From contig JAPYKE020000271.1 in the NCBI GenBank assembly GCA_028554795.2, positions 173,487-237,486 on the forward strand: 64,000 nucleotides of DNA, read 5' to 3'. A model generated the notes under the pieces. It made no database searches, was not told where the DNA came from, and saw only the letters and a list, made by a program, of their open reading frames with translations. Positions within the stretch are counted from its first letter, which is position 1. Every line of letters starts with the position of its first letter. The DNA comes from Sinohyriopsis cumingii. Lineage: Eukaryota; Mollusca; Bivalvia; Unionida; Unionidae. The translations under genes were made by a program, and so were the position numbers. This document shows positions 24,701-39,171 of the stretch, in pieces.

Positions 24701-26110
24701 CGCAAAACAACCTTTAATCTTAAAGGTAACTCAAAGCCTGGACCCGGATAACACAAGACAAATAAAGTAGCATTGCCACAAATACACAGAAATGATCGCC
24801 ACATGCTGCATTCTGACGCTCATTTCACAAACATATTTGCACAAGTCTGTATTGTCAAGACAACATTTAATCGGCCTCAACAATTTCATGCGACAAGGCG
24901 GATAGCATTTAAAGTTATTGCTTCATACCAACCTAGCCAATAACAAAACTATAATTCTAACCCTAACCCTTAACACGCATAATGCAAGAGAAATTCAGCC
25001 AAAGTATTCCTCGTAGACAGAACCGTTCGACACATGGTACATTCTGATGTTTTGATTCACTTATTAGCACTTCTCTGTACTGTGAGAACAGCATTTAAGT
25101 TGTCTCACTCACTTTATTGTCAATATTTGCATTTACTGATTCATTGCATTCTAACCCTAAAACCTCTACACTTTTCCTAAATCTGATTTGAAACGAATAC
25201 AACTACAGCAGCAGCATCTGATACCATAAACAATGATCGCCACATAGTACATTCTGATGCTGATTTGACAAACGTATTAGCACAAGCCTGTACTGTGAGG
25301 ACATCATTTAATGTGCGTCAGCCATTTGATGGAGGAAAAAAATGTAACATTTAATGTTATTGCTTCATCGCATCCTAACCAAAACGACAATCGAAACCCT
25401 AACCCTTCATCCGGATGAGAGAAGAGCAATACAGCAGAATTCAGCATTTTAGTTCTCATATACAAAACTGTTGGCCACATGGTACATTCTGATGCCATTT
25501 CGACAAAGTTATTAGCACTAGCCTGTACTATGGGAACCGCATTTAATTTACGTCAATCACTTCATGAGGCAAGAGGCTTATTATTTATGCTTATTGTTTC
25601 ATTGTACTCTAACCCTAACCTAACTGCTAACCTTAACGCAAACTCTAACCCTAGAACCGGATGAGACGAGACATGTTGCGTTGTTTCCCCCGCATAAACA
25701 GAACTGCTTGCCACATGGTACATATATTGATGCTGATTTATCAAACATTAATACAAGTATGTACTGTTGGGACAGCATTAGTCGGCGTCAAACATTTGAT
25801 GCGGTAAGACAATAAACATTGAAAGTACTTTCTGCATCGCAGCCTAACCCCAACTCTAAGCCTTAATCTGAATGAAAGAAGAGAAACGTAGCAGAATTAT
25901 TTATTGCAAAACAAAACTGTTGGCCACATGGTACATTCTGCTGCTGATGTGACACCTATTAGCACTAGTCTGTACTGTGAGGACAGCATTTAAGTTGCGT
26001 CAAGCACTTCATCAGTTAAGCTCGTTATTAGTTATATCAACTGCTTCAGTGTACCCTAACCCAAACATAACTCCTAACCCTTAGAAATAACACTACCCCT
26101 GACGGCAATT
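21755..26110 (+). repeat. Array copy 6 (subfamily III, 4356 bp)
   Basis: This is the first copy with the expanded telomere-like site (CCTAACCCTAACC near 22193), which adds six bases. With copy 7 it shares T at 22040, ATGAGGTATGATAG near 22833, GATGTGAGC near 23010, CACTATGTCAGAGAACCCG near 23071, GGTATATATCTAAAC near 23401 and GAGGATGG near 23581. Private changes are A at 22260, A at 22733 (a stop in the 97-codon frame) and A at 24276. Confidence 0.95.
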
Positions 26111-29100
26111 CTAACCTTAAAGCCAGATCACATAGAACAAATAAAGCAGCATTTATTTACGGTTATAAATGTTAACCACATGGTACATGCTGCTGCTGAG
26201 ATGACAAACTTGTCAGAACTAGTATATACTGTGAGGACTGCCTTAAATAAGTGTCAATGACATCACGAGGTAAGATCCTTATCATCATTTACAGTTACTG
26301 TTTCATTGCAGCCTAACCCTAACCCAATCCCTGACACGAACCATAACGCTAACCGTAAACTCGGATGACACGAGAAAACTACAGCAGCATTTGCTTCTAT
26401 AAAGAGAAATGTTCGCCACATGGTACATTCTGATGCTGATTTGACGAACATATTAGCACAAGTCTGTACCGTGAGGACAACATTTTATTTACGCCAATCG
26501 GTTCATGAGGTAAGATTGTTAGCATTTAAAGTTCTTTCTTCCGCGCAACCTAACCCTAACCATAACTCGGATTCGAACTCTAACGCTTAATCGTGATAAC
26601 AGAAGAGGAAATACAGCAGACTTATTTCTCGTAAACTGAACTATTGGCCACATGGTACACTCTAATGCTGCTTTGACACACTTAATAACACTAGTCTGCA
26701 TTGTGAGGACAGCATTACCTATACCTCAATCACTTCATGAAGTAACATCGTAATGATTTAAATTTACTGCTACTTTGCACCTAACCAATAATAAATAAAC
26801 TAAAGAACTAACAATATCTCGAACACTAAAAATGGTACCTGACAATCAAGTACAACCAATACAATTGGAAACTGCAACAACCTCGACATCCATGGGGACA
26901 CGGATTATACCACTCACATGCCCTCGTTTCAGCCATTAAAAATAAGGCAAAATAATCCTTGCACAACCTCAAACTAATAGAAAAGACACCTTAAAGTACA
27001 ACAAAACAGGGAAGATTAATATGCTATGCAATGTGAAATAGGATTCATCAGTAATGATAGCTAAAATGATACCAATACAAACTAACTACACAATTAATTT
27101 AATATCAGCATATTCTGATGCTGATTTAACAAGCATATTAGTACAGGTCTGTACTGTGGAGACAAAATTAATCGTTGTCAACATTTTCATGAGGTATGAT
27201 AGTAAGCACAAGATGGTATTGCTTCACAGCAACCTAAACCTAACCTTAACCCTGACTGAAAAACCAGAAACGTTGGAGAATAAGTTATCGGAAACAGCAC
27301 TGTTGGCCACATGGTACATTTTGATGTTGATTGGACACACCATTTAACACTATTCTGTACTGGGATGTGAGCATTTAAGTTGCTTCGGGCACTTCATCAG
27401 GTATGATCGTTATTATTATATAGATTCACTATGTCAGAGAACCCGAACCCTAATATAACTTTTAAAATGTCAAGGTAACAATCTTATTAACGGCAATTGT
27501 AACCCTAAACCAAGGTCAATTAAGGAATATACAGTATCATTCGTTCTGATGAACATAACTGTTGGTCACATGATACATTCTAACGCTGATTAGCCTGGAC
27601 TCTTGCTGTACACGAACTTTCAACAGGAAGAAAACTACTGTAAACTATAGCTAGACAAACTAAGGTGTGAGAAAGGAAATACACGTGTTGATTACGGAAT
27701 ATTACAGACCAGGTGGCACTTAGTGAGAAGTGTCAACAGAAGATCTTTCCATCCAGGGTATATATCTAAACTCACTTTCACAAATCTGCATATATATTGT
27801 ACAGATTTCTTAATCTTGTAAATTACAAGTGTGCATTATATTCGGTGCATATTTGAAATGTTTACTTGAATTTGTAGATCCATTACGTGGTAAAGAAACA
27901 AGATAAAGCAACCAAAATCCTGCAAATTTGAAGACTGAGGATGGTAAGTTCAGTTAATTTATCAAAGGTGTAATATTGTTTGCCAGTGGTTTCTTTTCTA
28001 GAGACTTGATGTACTGATGAATGTATGTGGACAGAATGGCAGAAGTGCACATTATTATGCAGAAACCATCCAATAAATCAAACGGATCAAACTAAAGAAC
28101 CGCATCGAAGTGTATTCCTGCAGACGAGTCAACTTGTGCAAATCAAGATCTTAAACCAAACTCAATGTGCCAACACCAATCTACAAATAATCACCTGACA
28201 TATATACTTCATGATGTGGGTAACTGACAACCGATTAATCTTTAATTTAATTGATACATTCCCATTATAGGAAAACAAAACAACTTTTAACAGTCTGCAG
28301 TCACATCCCAGGGAAAGAGTTGGAAACATCGTACATCCAGTACAATATTTACGCAGACACAAAGCAACTTAAATTTATGATACAACATGAACGGTAACTT
28401 ACATCTTCCTGAAGGTAAGTATGGTAAATAGAAAAGGAAATTCTAGGAGCATGCTTCACAAGCTAGGAGAAATCTTGGACACCTTGTACAACTCAACGAA
28501 ATAGGAAGATACATCATCTCTAACCCCAAGAAAACCTGATAGGTCTTTACTTCTAGCCCTAGAGGAGGAGATCCTGTACAAACATGACACAACTTTTCAC
28601 GGAAATAAGCACGAGTGTTAGAATATTATGGGAAATCTGCAGCATACTCTCATCCAATGCAAGAGAAATACATCAACAGTTCTCGTAAAATGGACTGATG
28701 TCTCAATGGTAAATTGTGGCGGTGATTTGAGAAAGATTAGGACTAGTCTGTACTAAGAGGACATCCTTCAATCTGCGTTAGCCGCCTTATGAGGTAAGAT
28801 CGTTTTCATAAGTTATATTTACTAATTCATTGCTCCCTACAATTAACACTAATCCTAACCAAAACTCGAATCCTAATCATACCCATTTAACCATAATGAT
28901 ACAAGAGCAATGCAGTAGACCTCAGCATATATTTAATCTCGAAACCAAAAATGTTGGGCACATATTCCATTTCTGATACTAATTTGACCAATGCTTTAAT
29001 CACTTAATCAGACAAGATGCTTATCATTTATATTTACAATTTTACAGCACCCTAACCGCAAAACAACCTTTAATCTTAAAGGTAACTCAAAGCCTGGACC

Positions 29101-30466
29101 CGGATAACACAAGACAAATAAAGTAGCATTGCCACAAATACACAGAAATGATCGCCACATGCTGCATTCTGACGCTCATTTCACAAACATATTTGCACAA
29201 GTCTGTATTGTCAAGACAACATTTAATCGGCCTCAACAATTTCATGCGACAAGGCGGATAGCATTTAAAGTTATTGCTTCATACCAACCTAGCCAATAAC
29301 AAAACTATAATTCTAACCCTAACCCTTAACACGCATAATGCAAGAGAAATTCAGCCAAAGTATTCCTCGTAGACAGAACCGTTCGACACATGGTACATTC
29401 TGATGTTTTGATTCACTTATTAGCACTTCTCTGTACTGTGAGAACAGCATTTAAGTTGTCTCACTCACTTTATTGTCAATATTTGCATTTACTGATTCAT
29501 TGAATTTTAACCCTAAAACCTCTACACTTTTCCTAAATCTGATTTGAAACGAATACAACTACAGCAGCAGCATCTGATACCATAAACAATGATCGCCACA
29601 TAGTACATTCTGATGCTGATTTGACAAACGTATTAGCACAAGCCTGTACTGTGAGGACATCATTTAATGTGCGTCAGCCATTTGATGGAGGAAAAAAATG
29701 TAACATTTAATGTTATTGCTTCATCGCACCCTAACCAAAACGACAATCGAAACCCTAACCCTTGATCCGGATGAGAGAAGAGCAATACAGCAGAATTCAG
29801 CATTTTATTTCTCATATACAAAACTGTTGGCCACATGGTACATTCTGATGCTATTTCGACAAAGTTATTAGCACTAGCCTGTACTATGGGAACCGCATTT
29901 AATTTACGTCAATCACTTCATGAGGCAAGAGGCTTATTATTTATGCTTATTGTTTCATTGTACTCTAACCCTAACCTAACTGCTAACCTTATCGCAAACT
30001 CTAACCCTAGAACCGGATGAGACGAGACATGTTGCGTTGTTTCCCCCGCATAAACAGAACTGCTTGCCACATGGTACATATATTGATGCTGATTTATCAA
30101 ACATTAATACAAGTATGTACTGTTGGGACAGCATTAGTCGGCGTCAAACATTTGATGCGGTAAGACAATAAACATTGAAAGTACTTTCTGCATCGCAGCC
30201 TAACCCCAACTCTAAGCCTTAATCTGAATGAAAGAAGAGAAACGTAGCAGAATTATTTATTGCAAAACAAAACTGTTGGCCACATGGTACATTCTGCTGC
30301 TGATGTGACACCTATTAGCACTAGTCTGTACTGTGAGGACAGCATTTAAGTTGCGTCAAGCACTTCATCAGTTAAGCTCGTTATTAGTTATATCAACTGC
30401 TTCAGTGTACCCTAACCCAAACATAACTCCTAACCCTTAGAAATAACACTACCCCTGACGGCAATT
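26111..30466 (+). repeat. Array copy 7 (subfamily III, 4356 bp)
   Basis: It matches copy 6 at an exact offset of 4,356 over roughly its first 2 kb. Private changes follow at 28714 (T), 29503 (A), 29507 (T) and 29992 (T, ATCGC for AACGC). From this copy onward ATATGCTATGC (near 27021) replaces ATATGATATGC. Confidence 0.95.
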
Positions 30467-33400
30467 CTAACCTTAAAGCCAGATCACATAGAACAAATAA
30501 AGCAGCATTTATTTACGGTTATAAATGTTAACCACATGGTACATGCTGCTGCTGAGATGACAAACTTGTCAGAACTAGTATGTACTGTGAGGACTGCCTT
30601 AAATAAGTGTCAATGACATCACGAGGTAAGATCCTTATCATCATTTACATTTACTGTTTCATTGCAGCCTAACCCTAACCCAATCCCTGACACGAACCAT
30701 AACGCTAACCGTAAACTCGGATGACACGAGAAAACTACAGCAGCATTTGCTCCTATAAAGAGAAATGTTCGCCACATGGTACATTCTGATGCTGATTTGA
30801 CGAACATATTAGCACAAGTCTGTACCGTGAGGACAACATTTTATTTACGCCAATCGGTTCATGAGGTAAGATTGTTAGCATTTAAAGTTCTTTCTTCCGC
30901 GCAACTAACCCTAACCATAACTCGGATTCGAACTCTAACGCTTAATCGTGATAACAGAAGAGGAAATACAGCAGACTTATTTCTCGTAAACTGAACTGTT
31001 GGCCACATGGTACACTCTAATGCTGCTTTGACACACTTAATAACACTAGTCTGCATTGTGAGGACAGCATTACCTATACCTCAATCACTTCATGAAGTAA
31101 CATCGTAATGATTTAAATTTACTGCTACTTTGCACCTAACCAATAATAAATAAACTAAAGAACTAACAATATCTCGAACACTAAAAATGGTACCTGACAA
31201 TCAAGTACAACCAATACAATTGGAAACTGCAACAACCTCGACATCCATGGGGACACGGATTATACCACTCACATGCCCTCGTTTCAGCCATTAAAAATAA
31301 GGCAAAATAATCCTTGCACAACCTCAAACTAATAGAAAAGACACCTTAAAGTACAACAAAACAGGGAAGATTAATATGCTATGCAATGTGAAATAGGATT
31401 CATCAGTAATGATAGCTAAAATGATACCAATACAAACTAACTACACAATTAATTTAATATCAGCATATTCTGATGCTGATTTAACAAGCATATTAGTACA
31501 GGTCTGTACTGTGGAGACAAAATTAATCGTTGTCAACATTTTCATGGGGTATGATAGTAAGCACAAGATGGTATTGCTTCACAGCAACCTAAACCTAACC
31601 TTAACCCTGACTGAAAAACCAGAAACGTTGGAGAATAAGTTATCGGAAACAGCACTGTTGGCCACATGGTACATTTTGATGTTGATTGGACACACCATTT
31701 AACACTACTCTGTACTGGGATGTCAGCATTTAAGTTGCTTCGGGCACTTCATCAGGTATGATCGTTATAATAATATAGATTCACTACGTAAGAGCACCCG
31801 AACCCTAATATAACTTTTAAAATATCAAGGTAACAATCTTATTAACGGCAATTGTAACCCTACACCAAGGTCAATTAAGGAATATACAGTAGCATTCGTT
31901 CTGATGAACATAACTGTTGGTCACATGATACATTCTAACGCTGATTAGCCTGGACTCTTGCTGTACACGAACTTTCAACAGGAAGAAAGCTACTGTAAAC
32001 AATAGCTAGACAAACTAAGGTGTGAGAAAGGAAATACACGTGTTGATTACGGAATATTACAGACCAGGTGGCACTTAGTGAGAAGTGTTAACAGAAGATC
32101 TTTCCATCCAGGGTATATATATAAACTCACTTTCACAAATCTGCATATATATTGTACAGATTTCTTAATCTTGTAAATTACAAGTGTGCATTATATTCGG
32201 TGCATATTTGAAATGTTTACTTGAATTTGTAGATCCATTACGTGGTAAAGAAACAAGATAAAGCAACCAAAATCCTGCAAATTTGAAGACTGAGGTTGGT
32301 AAGTTCAGTTAATTTATCAAAGGTGTAATATTGTTTGCCAGTGGTTTCTTTTCTAGAGACTTGATGTACTGATGAATGTATGTGGACAGAATGGCAGAAG
32401 TGCACATTATTATGCAGAAACCATCCAATAAATCAAACGGATCAAACTAAAGAACCGCATCGAAGTGTATTCCTGCAGACGAGTCAACTTGTGCAAATCA
32501 AGATCTTAAACCAAACTCAATGTGCCAACACCAATCTACAAATAATCACCTGACATATATACTTCATGATGTGGGTAACTGACAACCGATTAATCTTTAA
32601 TTTAATTGATACATTCCCATTATAGGAAAACAAAACAACTTTTAACAGTCTGCAGTCACATCCCAGGGAAAGAGTTGGAAACATCGTACATCCAGTACAA
32701 TATTTACGCAGACACAAAGCAACTTAAATTTATGATACAACATGAACGGTAACTTACATCTTCCTGAAGGTAAGTATGGTAAATAGAAAAGGAAATTCTA
32801 GGAGCATGCTTCACAAGCTAGGAGAAATCTTGGACACCTTGTACAACTCAACGAAATAGGAAGATACATCATCTCTAACCCCAAGAAAACCTGATAGGTC
32901 TTTACTTCTAGCCCTAGAGGAGGAGATCCTGTACAAACATGACACAACTTTTCACGGAAATAAGCACGAGTGTTAGAATATTATGGGAAATCTGCAGCAT
33001 ACTCTCATCCAATGCAAGAGAAATACATCAACAGTTCTCGTAAAATGGACTGATGTCTCAATGGTAAAGTGTGGCGGTGATTCGAGAAAGATTAGGACTA
33101 GTCTGTACTAAGAGGACATCCTTCAATCTGCGTTAGCCGCCTTATGAGGTAAGATCGTTTTCATAAGTTATATTTACTAATTCATTGCTCCCTACAATTA
33201 ACACTAATCCTAACCAAAACTCGAATCCTAATCATACCCATTTAACCATAATGATACAAGAGCAATGCAGTAGACCTCAGCATATATTTAATCTCGAAAC
33301 CAAAAATGTTGGGCACATATTCCATTTCTGATACTAATTTGACCAATGCTTTAATCACTTAATCAGACAAGATGCTTATCATTTATATTTACAATTTTAC

Positions 33401-34821
33401 AGCACCCTAACCGCAAAACAACCTTTAATCTTAAAGGTAACTCAAAGCCTGGACCCGGAAAACACAAGACAAATAAAGTAGCATTGCCACAAATACACAG
33501 AAATGATCGCCACATGCTGCATTCTGACGCTCATTTCACAAACATATTTGCACAAGCCTGTACTGTCAAGACAACATTTAATCGGCCTCAACAATTTCAT
33601 GCGACAAGGCGGATAGCATTTAAAGTTATTGCTTCATACCGACCTAGCCAATAACAAAACTATAATTCTAACCCTAACCCTTAACACGCATAATGCAAGA
33701 GAAATTCAGCCAAAGTATTCCTCGTAGACAGAACCGTTCGACACATGGTACATTCTGATGTTTTGATTCACTTATTAGCACTTCTCTGTACTGTGAGAAC
33801 AGCATTTAAGTTGTCTCACTCACTTTATTGTCAATATTTGCATTTACTGATTCATTGCATTCTAACCCTAAAACCTCTACACTTTTCCGAAATCTGATTT
33901 GAAACGAATACAACTACAGCAGCAGCATCTGATACCATAAACAATGATCGCCACATAGTACATTCTGATGCTGATTTGACAAACGTATTAGCACAAGCCT
34001 GTACTGTGAGGACATCATTTAATGTGCGTCAGCCATTTGATGGAGGAAAAAAATGTAACATTTAATGTTATTGCTTCATCGCACCCTAACCAAAACGACA
34101 ATCGAAACCCTAACCCTTCATCCGGATGAGAGAAGAGCAATACAGCAGAATTCAGCATTTTATTTCTCATATACAAAACTGTTGGCCACATGGTACATTC
34201 AGATGCTATTTCGACAAAGTTATTAGCACTAGCCTGTACTATGGGAACCGCATTTAATTTACGTCAATCACTTCATGAGGCAAGAGGCTTATTATTTATG
34301 CTTATTGTTTCATTGTACTCTAACCCTAACCTAACTGCTAACCTTAACGCAAACTCTAACCCTAGAACCGGATGAGACGAGACATGTTGCGTTGTTTCCC
34401 CCGCATAAACAGAACTGCTTGCCACATGGTACATATATTGATGCTGATTTATCAAACATTAATACAAGTATGTACTGTTGGGACAGCATTAGTCGGCGTC
34501 AAACATTTGATGCGGTAAGACAATAAACGTTGAAAGTACTTTCTGCATCGCAGCCTAACCCCAACTCTAAGCCTTAATCTGAATGAAAGAAGAGAAACGT
34601 AGCAGAATTATTTATTGCAAAACAAAACTGTTGGTCACATGGTACATTCTGCTGCTGATGTGACACCTATTAGCACTAGTCTGTACTGTGAGGACAGCAT
34701 TTAAGTTGCGTCAAACACTTCATCAGTTAAGCTCGTTATTAGTTATATCAACTGCTTCAGTGTACCCTAACCCAAACATAACTCCTAACCCTTAGAAATA
34801 ACACTACCCCTGACGGCAATT
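30467..34821 (+). repeat. Array copy 8 (first member of 13-kb block, 4355 bp)
   Basis: It has the telomere-like site in the form GCAACTAACCCTAACC near 30902, five bases longer than the short form. Variants shared only with copy 11 include TACGTAAGAGC near 31785, AAATATCAAGG near 31821, CCCTACACCAAGG near 31858, AACAATAGC near 31998, GTGTTAACAG near 32087, TTCCGAAATC near 33886 and TTCAGATGC near 34198. Confidence 0.95.
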
Positions 34822-37800
34822 CTAACCTTAAAGCCAGATCACATAGAACAAATAAAGCAGCATTTATTTACGGTTATAAATGTTAACCACATGGTACATG
34901 CTGCTGCTGAGATGACAAACTTGTCAGAACTAGTATGTACTGTGAGGACTGCCTTAAATAAGTGTCAATGACATCACGAGGTAAGATCCTTATCATCATT
35001 TACATTTACTGTTTCATTGCAGCCTAACCCTAACCCAATCCCTGACACGAACCATAACGCTAACCGTAAACTCGGATGACACGAGAAAACTACAGCAGCA
35101 TTTGCTCCTATAAAGAGAAATGTTCGCCACATGGTACATTCTGATGCTGATTTGACGAACATATTAGCACAAGTCTGTACCGTGAGGACAACATTTTATT
35201 TACGCCAATCGGTTCATGAGGTAAGATTGTTAGCATTTAAAGTTCTTTCTTCCGCGCAACCTAACCATAACTCGGATTCGAACTCTAACGCTTAATCGTG
35301 ATAACAGAAGAGGAAATACAGCAGACTTATTTCTCGTAAACTGAACTGTTGGCCACATGGTACACTCTAATGCTGCTTTGACACACTTAATAACACTAGT
35401 CTGCATTGTGAGGACAGCATTACCTATACCTCAATCACTTCATGAAGTAACATCGTAATGATTTAAATTTACTGCTACTTTGCACCTAACCAATAATAAA
35501 TAAACTAAAGAACTAACAATATCTCGAACACTAAAAATGGTACCTGACAATCAAGTACAACCAATACAATTGGAAACTGCAACAACCTCGACATCCATGG
35601 GGACACGGATTATACCACTCACATGCCCTCGTTTCAGCCATTAAAAATAAGGCAAAATAATCCTTGCACAACCTCAAACTAATAGAAAAGACACCTTAAA
35701 GTACAACAAAACAGGGAAGATTAATATGCTATGCAATGTGAAATAGGATTCATCAGTAATGATAGCTAAAATGATACCAATACGAACTAACTACACAATT
35801 AATTTAATATCAGCATATTCTGATGCTGATTTAACAAGCATATTAGTACAGGTCTGTACTGTGGAGACAAAATTAATCGTTGTCAACATTTTCATGGGGT
35901 ATGATAGTAAGCACAAGATGGTATTGCTTCACAGCAACCTAAACCTAACCTTAACCCTGACTGAAAAACCAGAAACGTTGGAGAATAAGTTATCGGAAAC
36001 AGCACTGTTGGCCACATGGTACATTTTGATGTTGATTGGACACACCATTTAACACTACTCTGTACTGGGATGTCAGCATTTAAGTTGCTTCGGGCACTTC
36101 ATCAGGTATGATCGTTATAATTATATAGATTCACTACGTCAGAGCACCCGAACCCTAATATAACTTTTAAAATGTCAAGGTAACAATCTTATTAACGGCA
36201 ATTGTAACCCTAAACCAAGGTCAATTAAGGAATATACAGTAGCATTCGTTCTGATGAACATAACTGTTGGTCACATGATACATTCTAACGCTGATTAGCC
36301 TGGACTCTTGCTGTACACGAACTTTCAACAGGAAGAAAACTACTGTAAACTATAGCTAGACAAACTAAGGTGTGAGAAAGGAAATACACGTGTTGATTAC
36401 GGAATATTACAGACCAGGTGGCACTTAGTGAGAAGTGTCAACAGAAGATCTTTCCATCCAGGGTATATATATAAACTCACTTTCACAAATCTGCATATAT
36501 ATTGTACAGATTTCTTAATCTTGTAAATTACAAGTGTGCATTATATTCGGTGCATATTTGAAATGTTTACTTGAATTTGTAGATCCATTACGTGGTAAAG
36601 AAACAAGATAAAGCAACCAAAATCCTGCAAATTTGAAGACTGAGGTTGGTAAGTTCAGTTAATTTATCAAAGGTGTAATATTGTTTGCCAGTGGTTTCTT
36701 TTCTAGAGACTTGATGTACTGATGAATGTATGTGGACAGAATGGCAGAAGTGCACATTATTATGCAGAAACCATCCAATAAATCAAACGGATCAAACTAA
36801 AGAACCGCATCGAAGTGTATTCCTGCAGACGAGTCAACTTGTGCAAATCAAGATCTTAAACCAAACTCAATGTGCCAACACCAATCTACAAATAATCACC
36901 TGACATATATACTTCATGATGTGGGTAACTGACAACCGATTAATCTTTAATTTAATTGATACATTCCCATTATAGGAAAACAAAACAACTTTTAACAGTC
37001 TGCAGTCACATCCCAGGGAAAGAGTTGGAAACATCGTACATCCAGTACAATATTTACGCAGACACAAAGCAACTTAAATTTATGATACAACATGAACGGT
37101 AACTTACATCTTCCTGAAGGTAAGTATGGTAAATAGAAAAGGAAATTCTAGGAGCATGCTTCACAAGCTAGGAGAAATCTTGGACACCTTGTACAACTCA
37201 ACGAAATAGGAAGATACATCATCTCTAACCCCAAGAAAACCTGATAGGTCTTTACTTCTAGCCCTAGAGGAGGAGATCCTGTACAAACATGACACAACTT
37301 TTCACGGAAATAATCACGAGTGTTAGAATATTATGGGAAATCTGCAGCATACTCTCATCCAATGCAAGAGAAATACATCAACAGTTCTCGTAAAACGGAC
37401 TGATGTCTCAATGGTAAAGTGTGGCGGTGATTTGAGAAAGATTAGGACTAGTCTGTACTAAGAGGACATCCTTCAATCTGCGTTAGCCGCCTTATGAGGT
37501 AAGATCGTTTTCATAAGTTATATTTACTAATTCATTGCTCCCTACAATTAACACTAATCCTAACCAAAACTCGAATCCTAATCATACCCATTTAACCATA
37601 ATGATACAAGAGCAATGCAGTAGACCTCAGCATATATTTAATCTCGAAACCAAAAATGTTGGGCACATATTCCATTTCTGATACTAATTTGACCAATGCT
37701 TTAATCACTTAATCAGACAAGATGCTTATCATTTATATTTACAATTTTACAGCACCCTAACCGCAAAACAACCTTTAATCTTAAAGGTAACTCAAAGCCT

Positions 37801-39171
37801 GGACCCGGAAAACACAAGACAAATAAAGTAGCATTGCCACAAATACACAGAAATGATCGCCACATGCTGCATTCTGACGCTCATTTCACAAACATATTTG
37901 CACAAGCCTGTACTGTCAAGACAACATTTAATCGGCCTCAACAATTTCATGCGACAAGGCGGATAGCATTTAAAGTTATTGCTTCATACCGACCTAGCCA
38001 ATAACAAAACTATAATTCTAACCCTAACCCTTAACACGCATAATGCAAGAGAAATTCAGCCAAAGTATTCCTCGTAGACAGAACCGTTCGACACATGGTA
38101 CATTCTGATGTTTTGATTCACTTATTAGCACTTCTCTGTACTGTGAGAACAGCATTTAAGTTGTCTCACTCACTTTATTGTCAATATTTGCATTTACTGA
38201 TTCATTGCATTCTAACCCTAAAACCTCTACGCTTTTCCTAAATCTGATTTGAAACGAATACAACTACAGCAGCAGCATCTGATACCATAAACAATGATCG
38301 CCACATAGTACATTCTGATGCTGATTTGACAAACGTATTAGCACAAGCCTGTACTGTGAGGACATCATTTAATGTGCGTCAGCCATTTGATGGAGGAAAA
38401 AAATGTAACATTTAATGTTATTGCTTCATCGCACCCTAACCAAAACGACAATCGAAACCCTAACCCTTGATCCGGATGAGAGAAGCGCAATACAGCAGAA
38501 TTCAGCATTTTATTTCTCATATACAAAACTGTTGGCCACATGGTACATTCTGATGCCATTTCGACAAAGTTATTAGCACTAGCCTGTACTATGGGAACCG
38601 CATTTAATTTACGTCAATCACTTCATGAGGCAAGAGGCTTATTATTTATGCTTATTGTTTCATTGTACTCTAACCCTAACCTAACTGCTAACCTTAACGC
38701 AAACTCTAACCCTAGAACCGGATGAGACGAGACATGTTGCGTTGTTTCCCCCGCATAAACAGAACTGCTTGCCACATGGTACATATATTGATGCTGATTT
38801 ATCAAACATTAATACAAGTATGTACTGTTGGGACAGCATTAGTCGGCGTCAAACATTTGATGCGGTAAGACAATAAACGTTGAAAGTACTTTCTGCATCG
38901 CAGCCTAACCCCAACTCTAAGCCTTAATCTGAATGAAAGAAGAGAAACGTAGCAGAATTATTTATTGCAAAACAAAACTGTTGGTCACATGGTACATTCT
39001 GCTGCTGATGTGACACCTATTAGCACTAGTCTGTACTGTGAGGACAGCATTTAAGTTGCGTCAAACACTTCATCAGTTAAGCTCGTTATTAGTTATATCA
39101 ACTGCTTCAGTGTACCCTAACCCAAACATAACTCCTAACCCTTAGAAATAACACTACCCCTGACGGCAATT
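34822..39171 (+). repeat. Array copy 9 (second member of 13-kb block, 4350 bp)
   Basis: It has the short telomere-like site (GCAACCTAACCATAAC near 35257). Variants shared only with copy 12 are G at 35784, T at 37314, C at 37396 and C at 38486. It has a G at 38231 that I did not find in any other copy. Confidence 0.95.
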
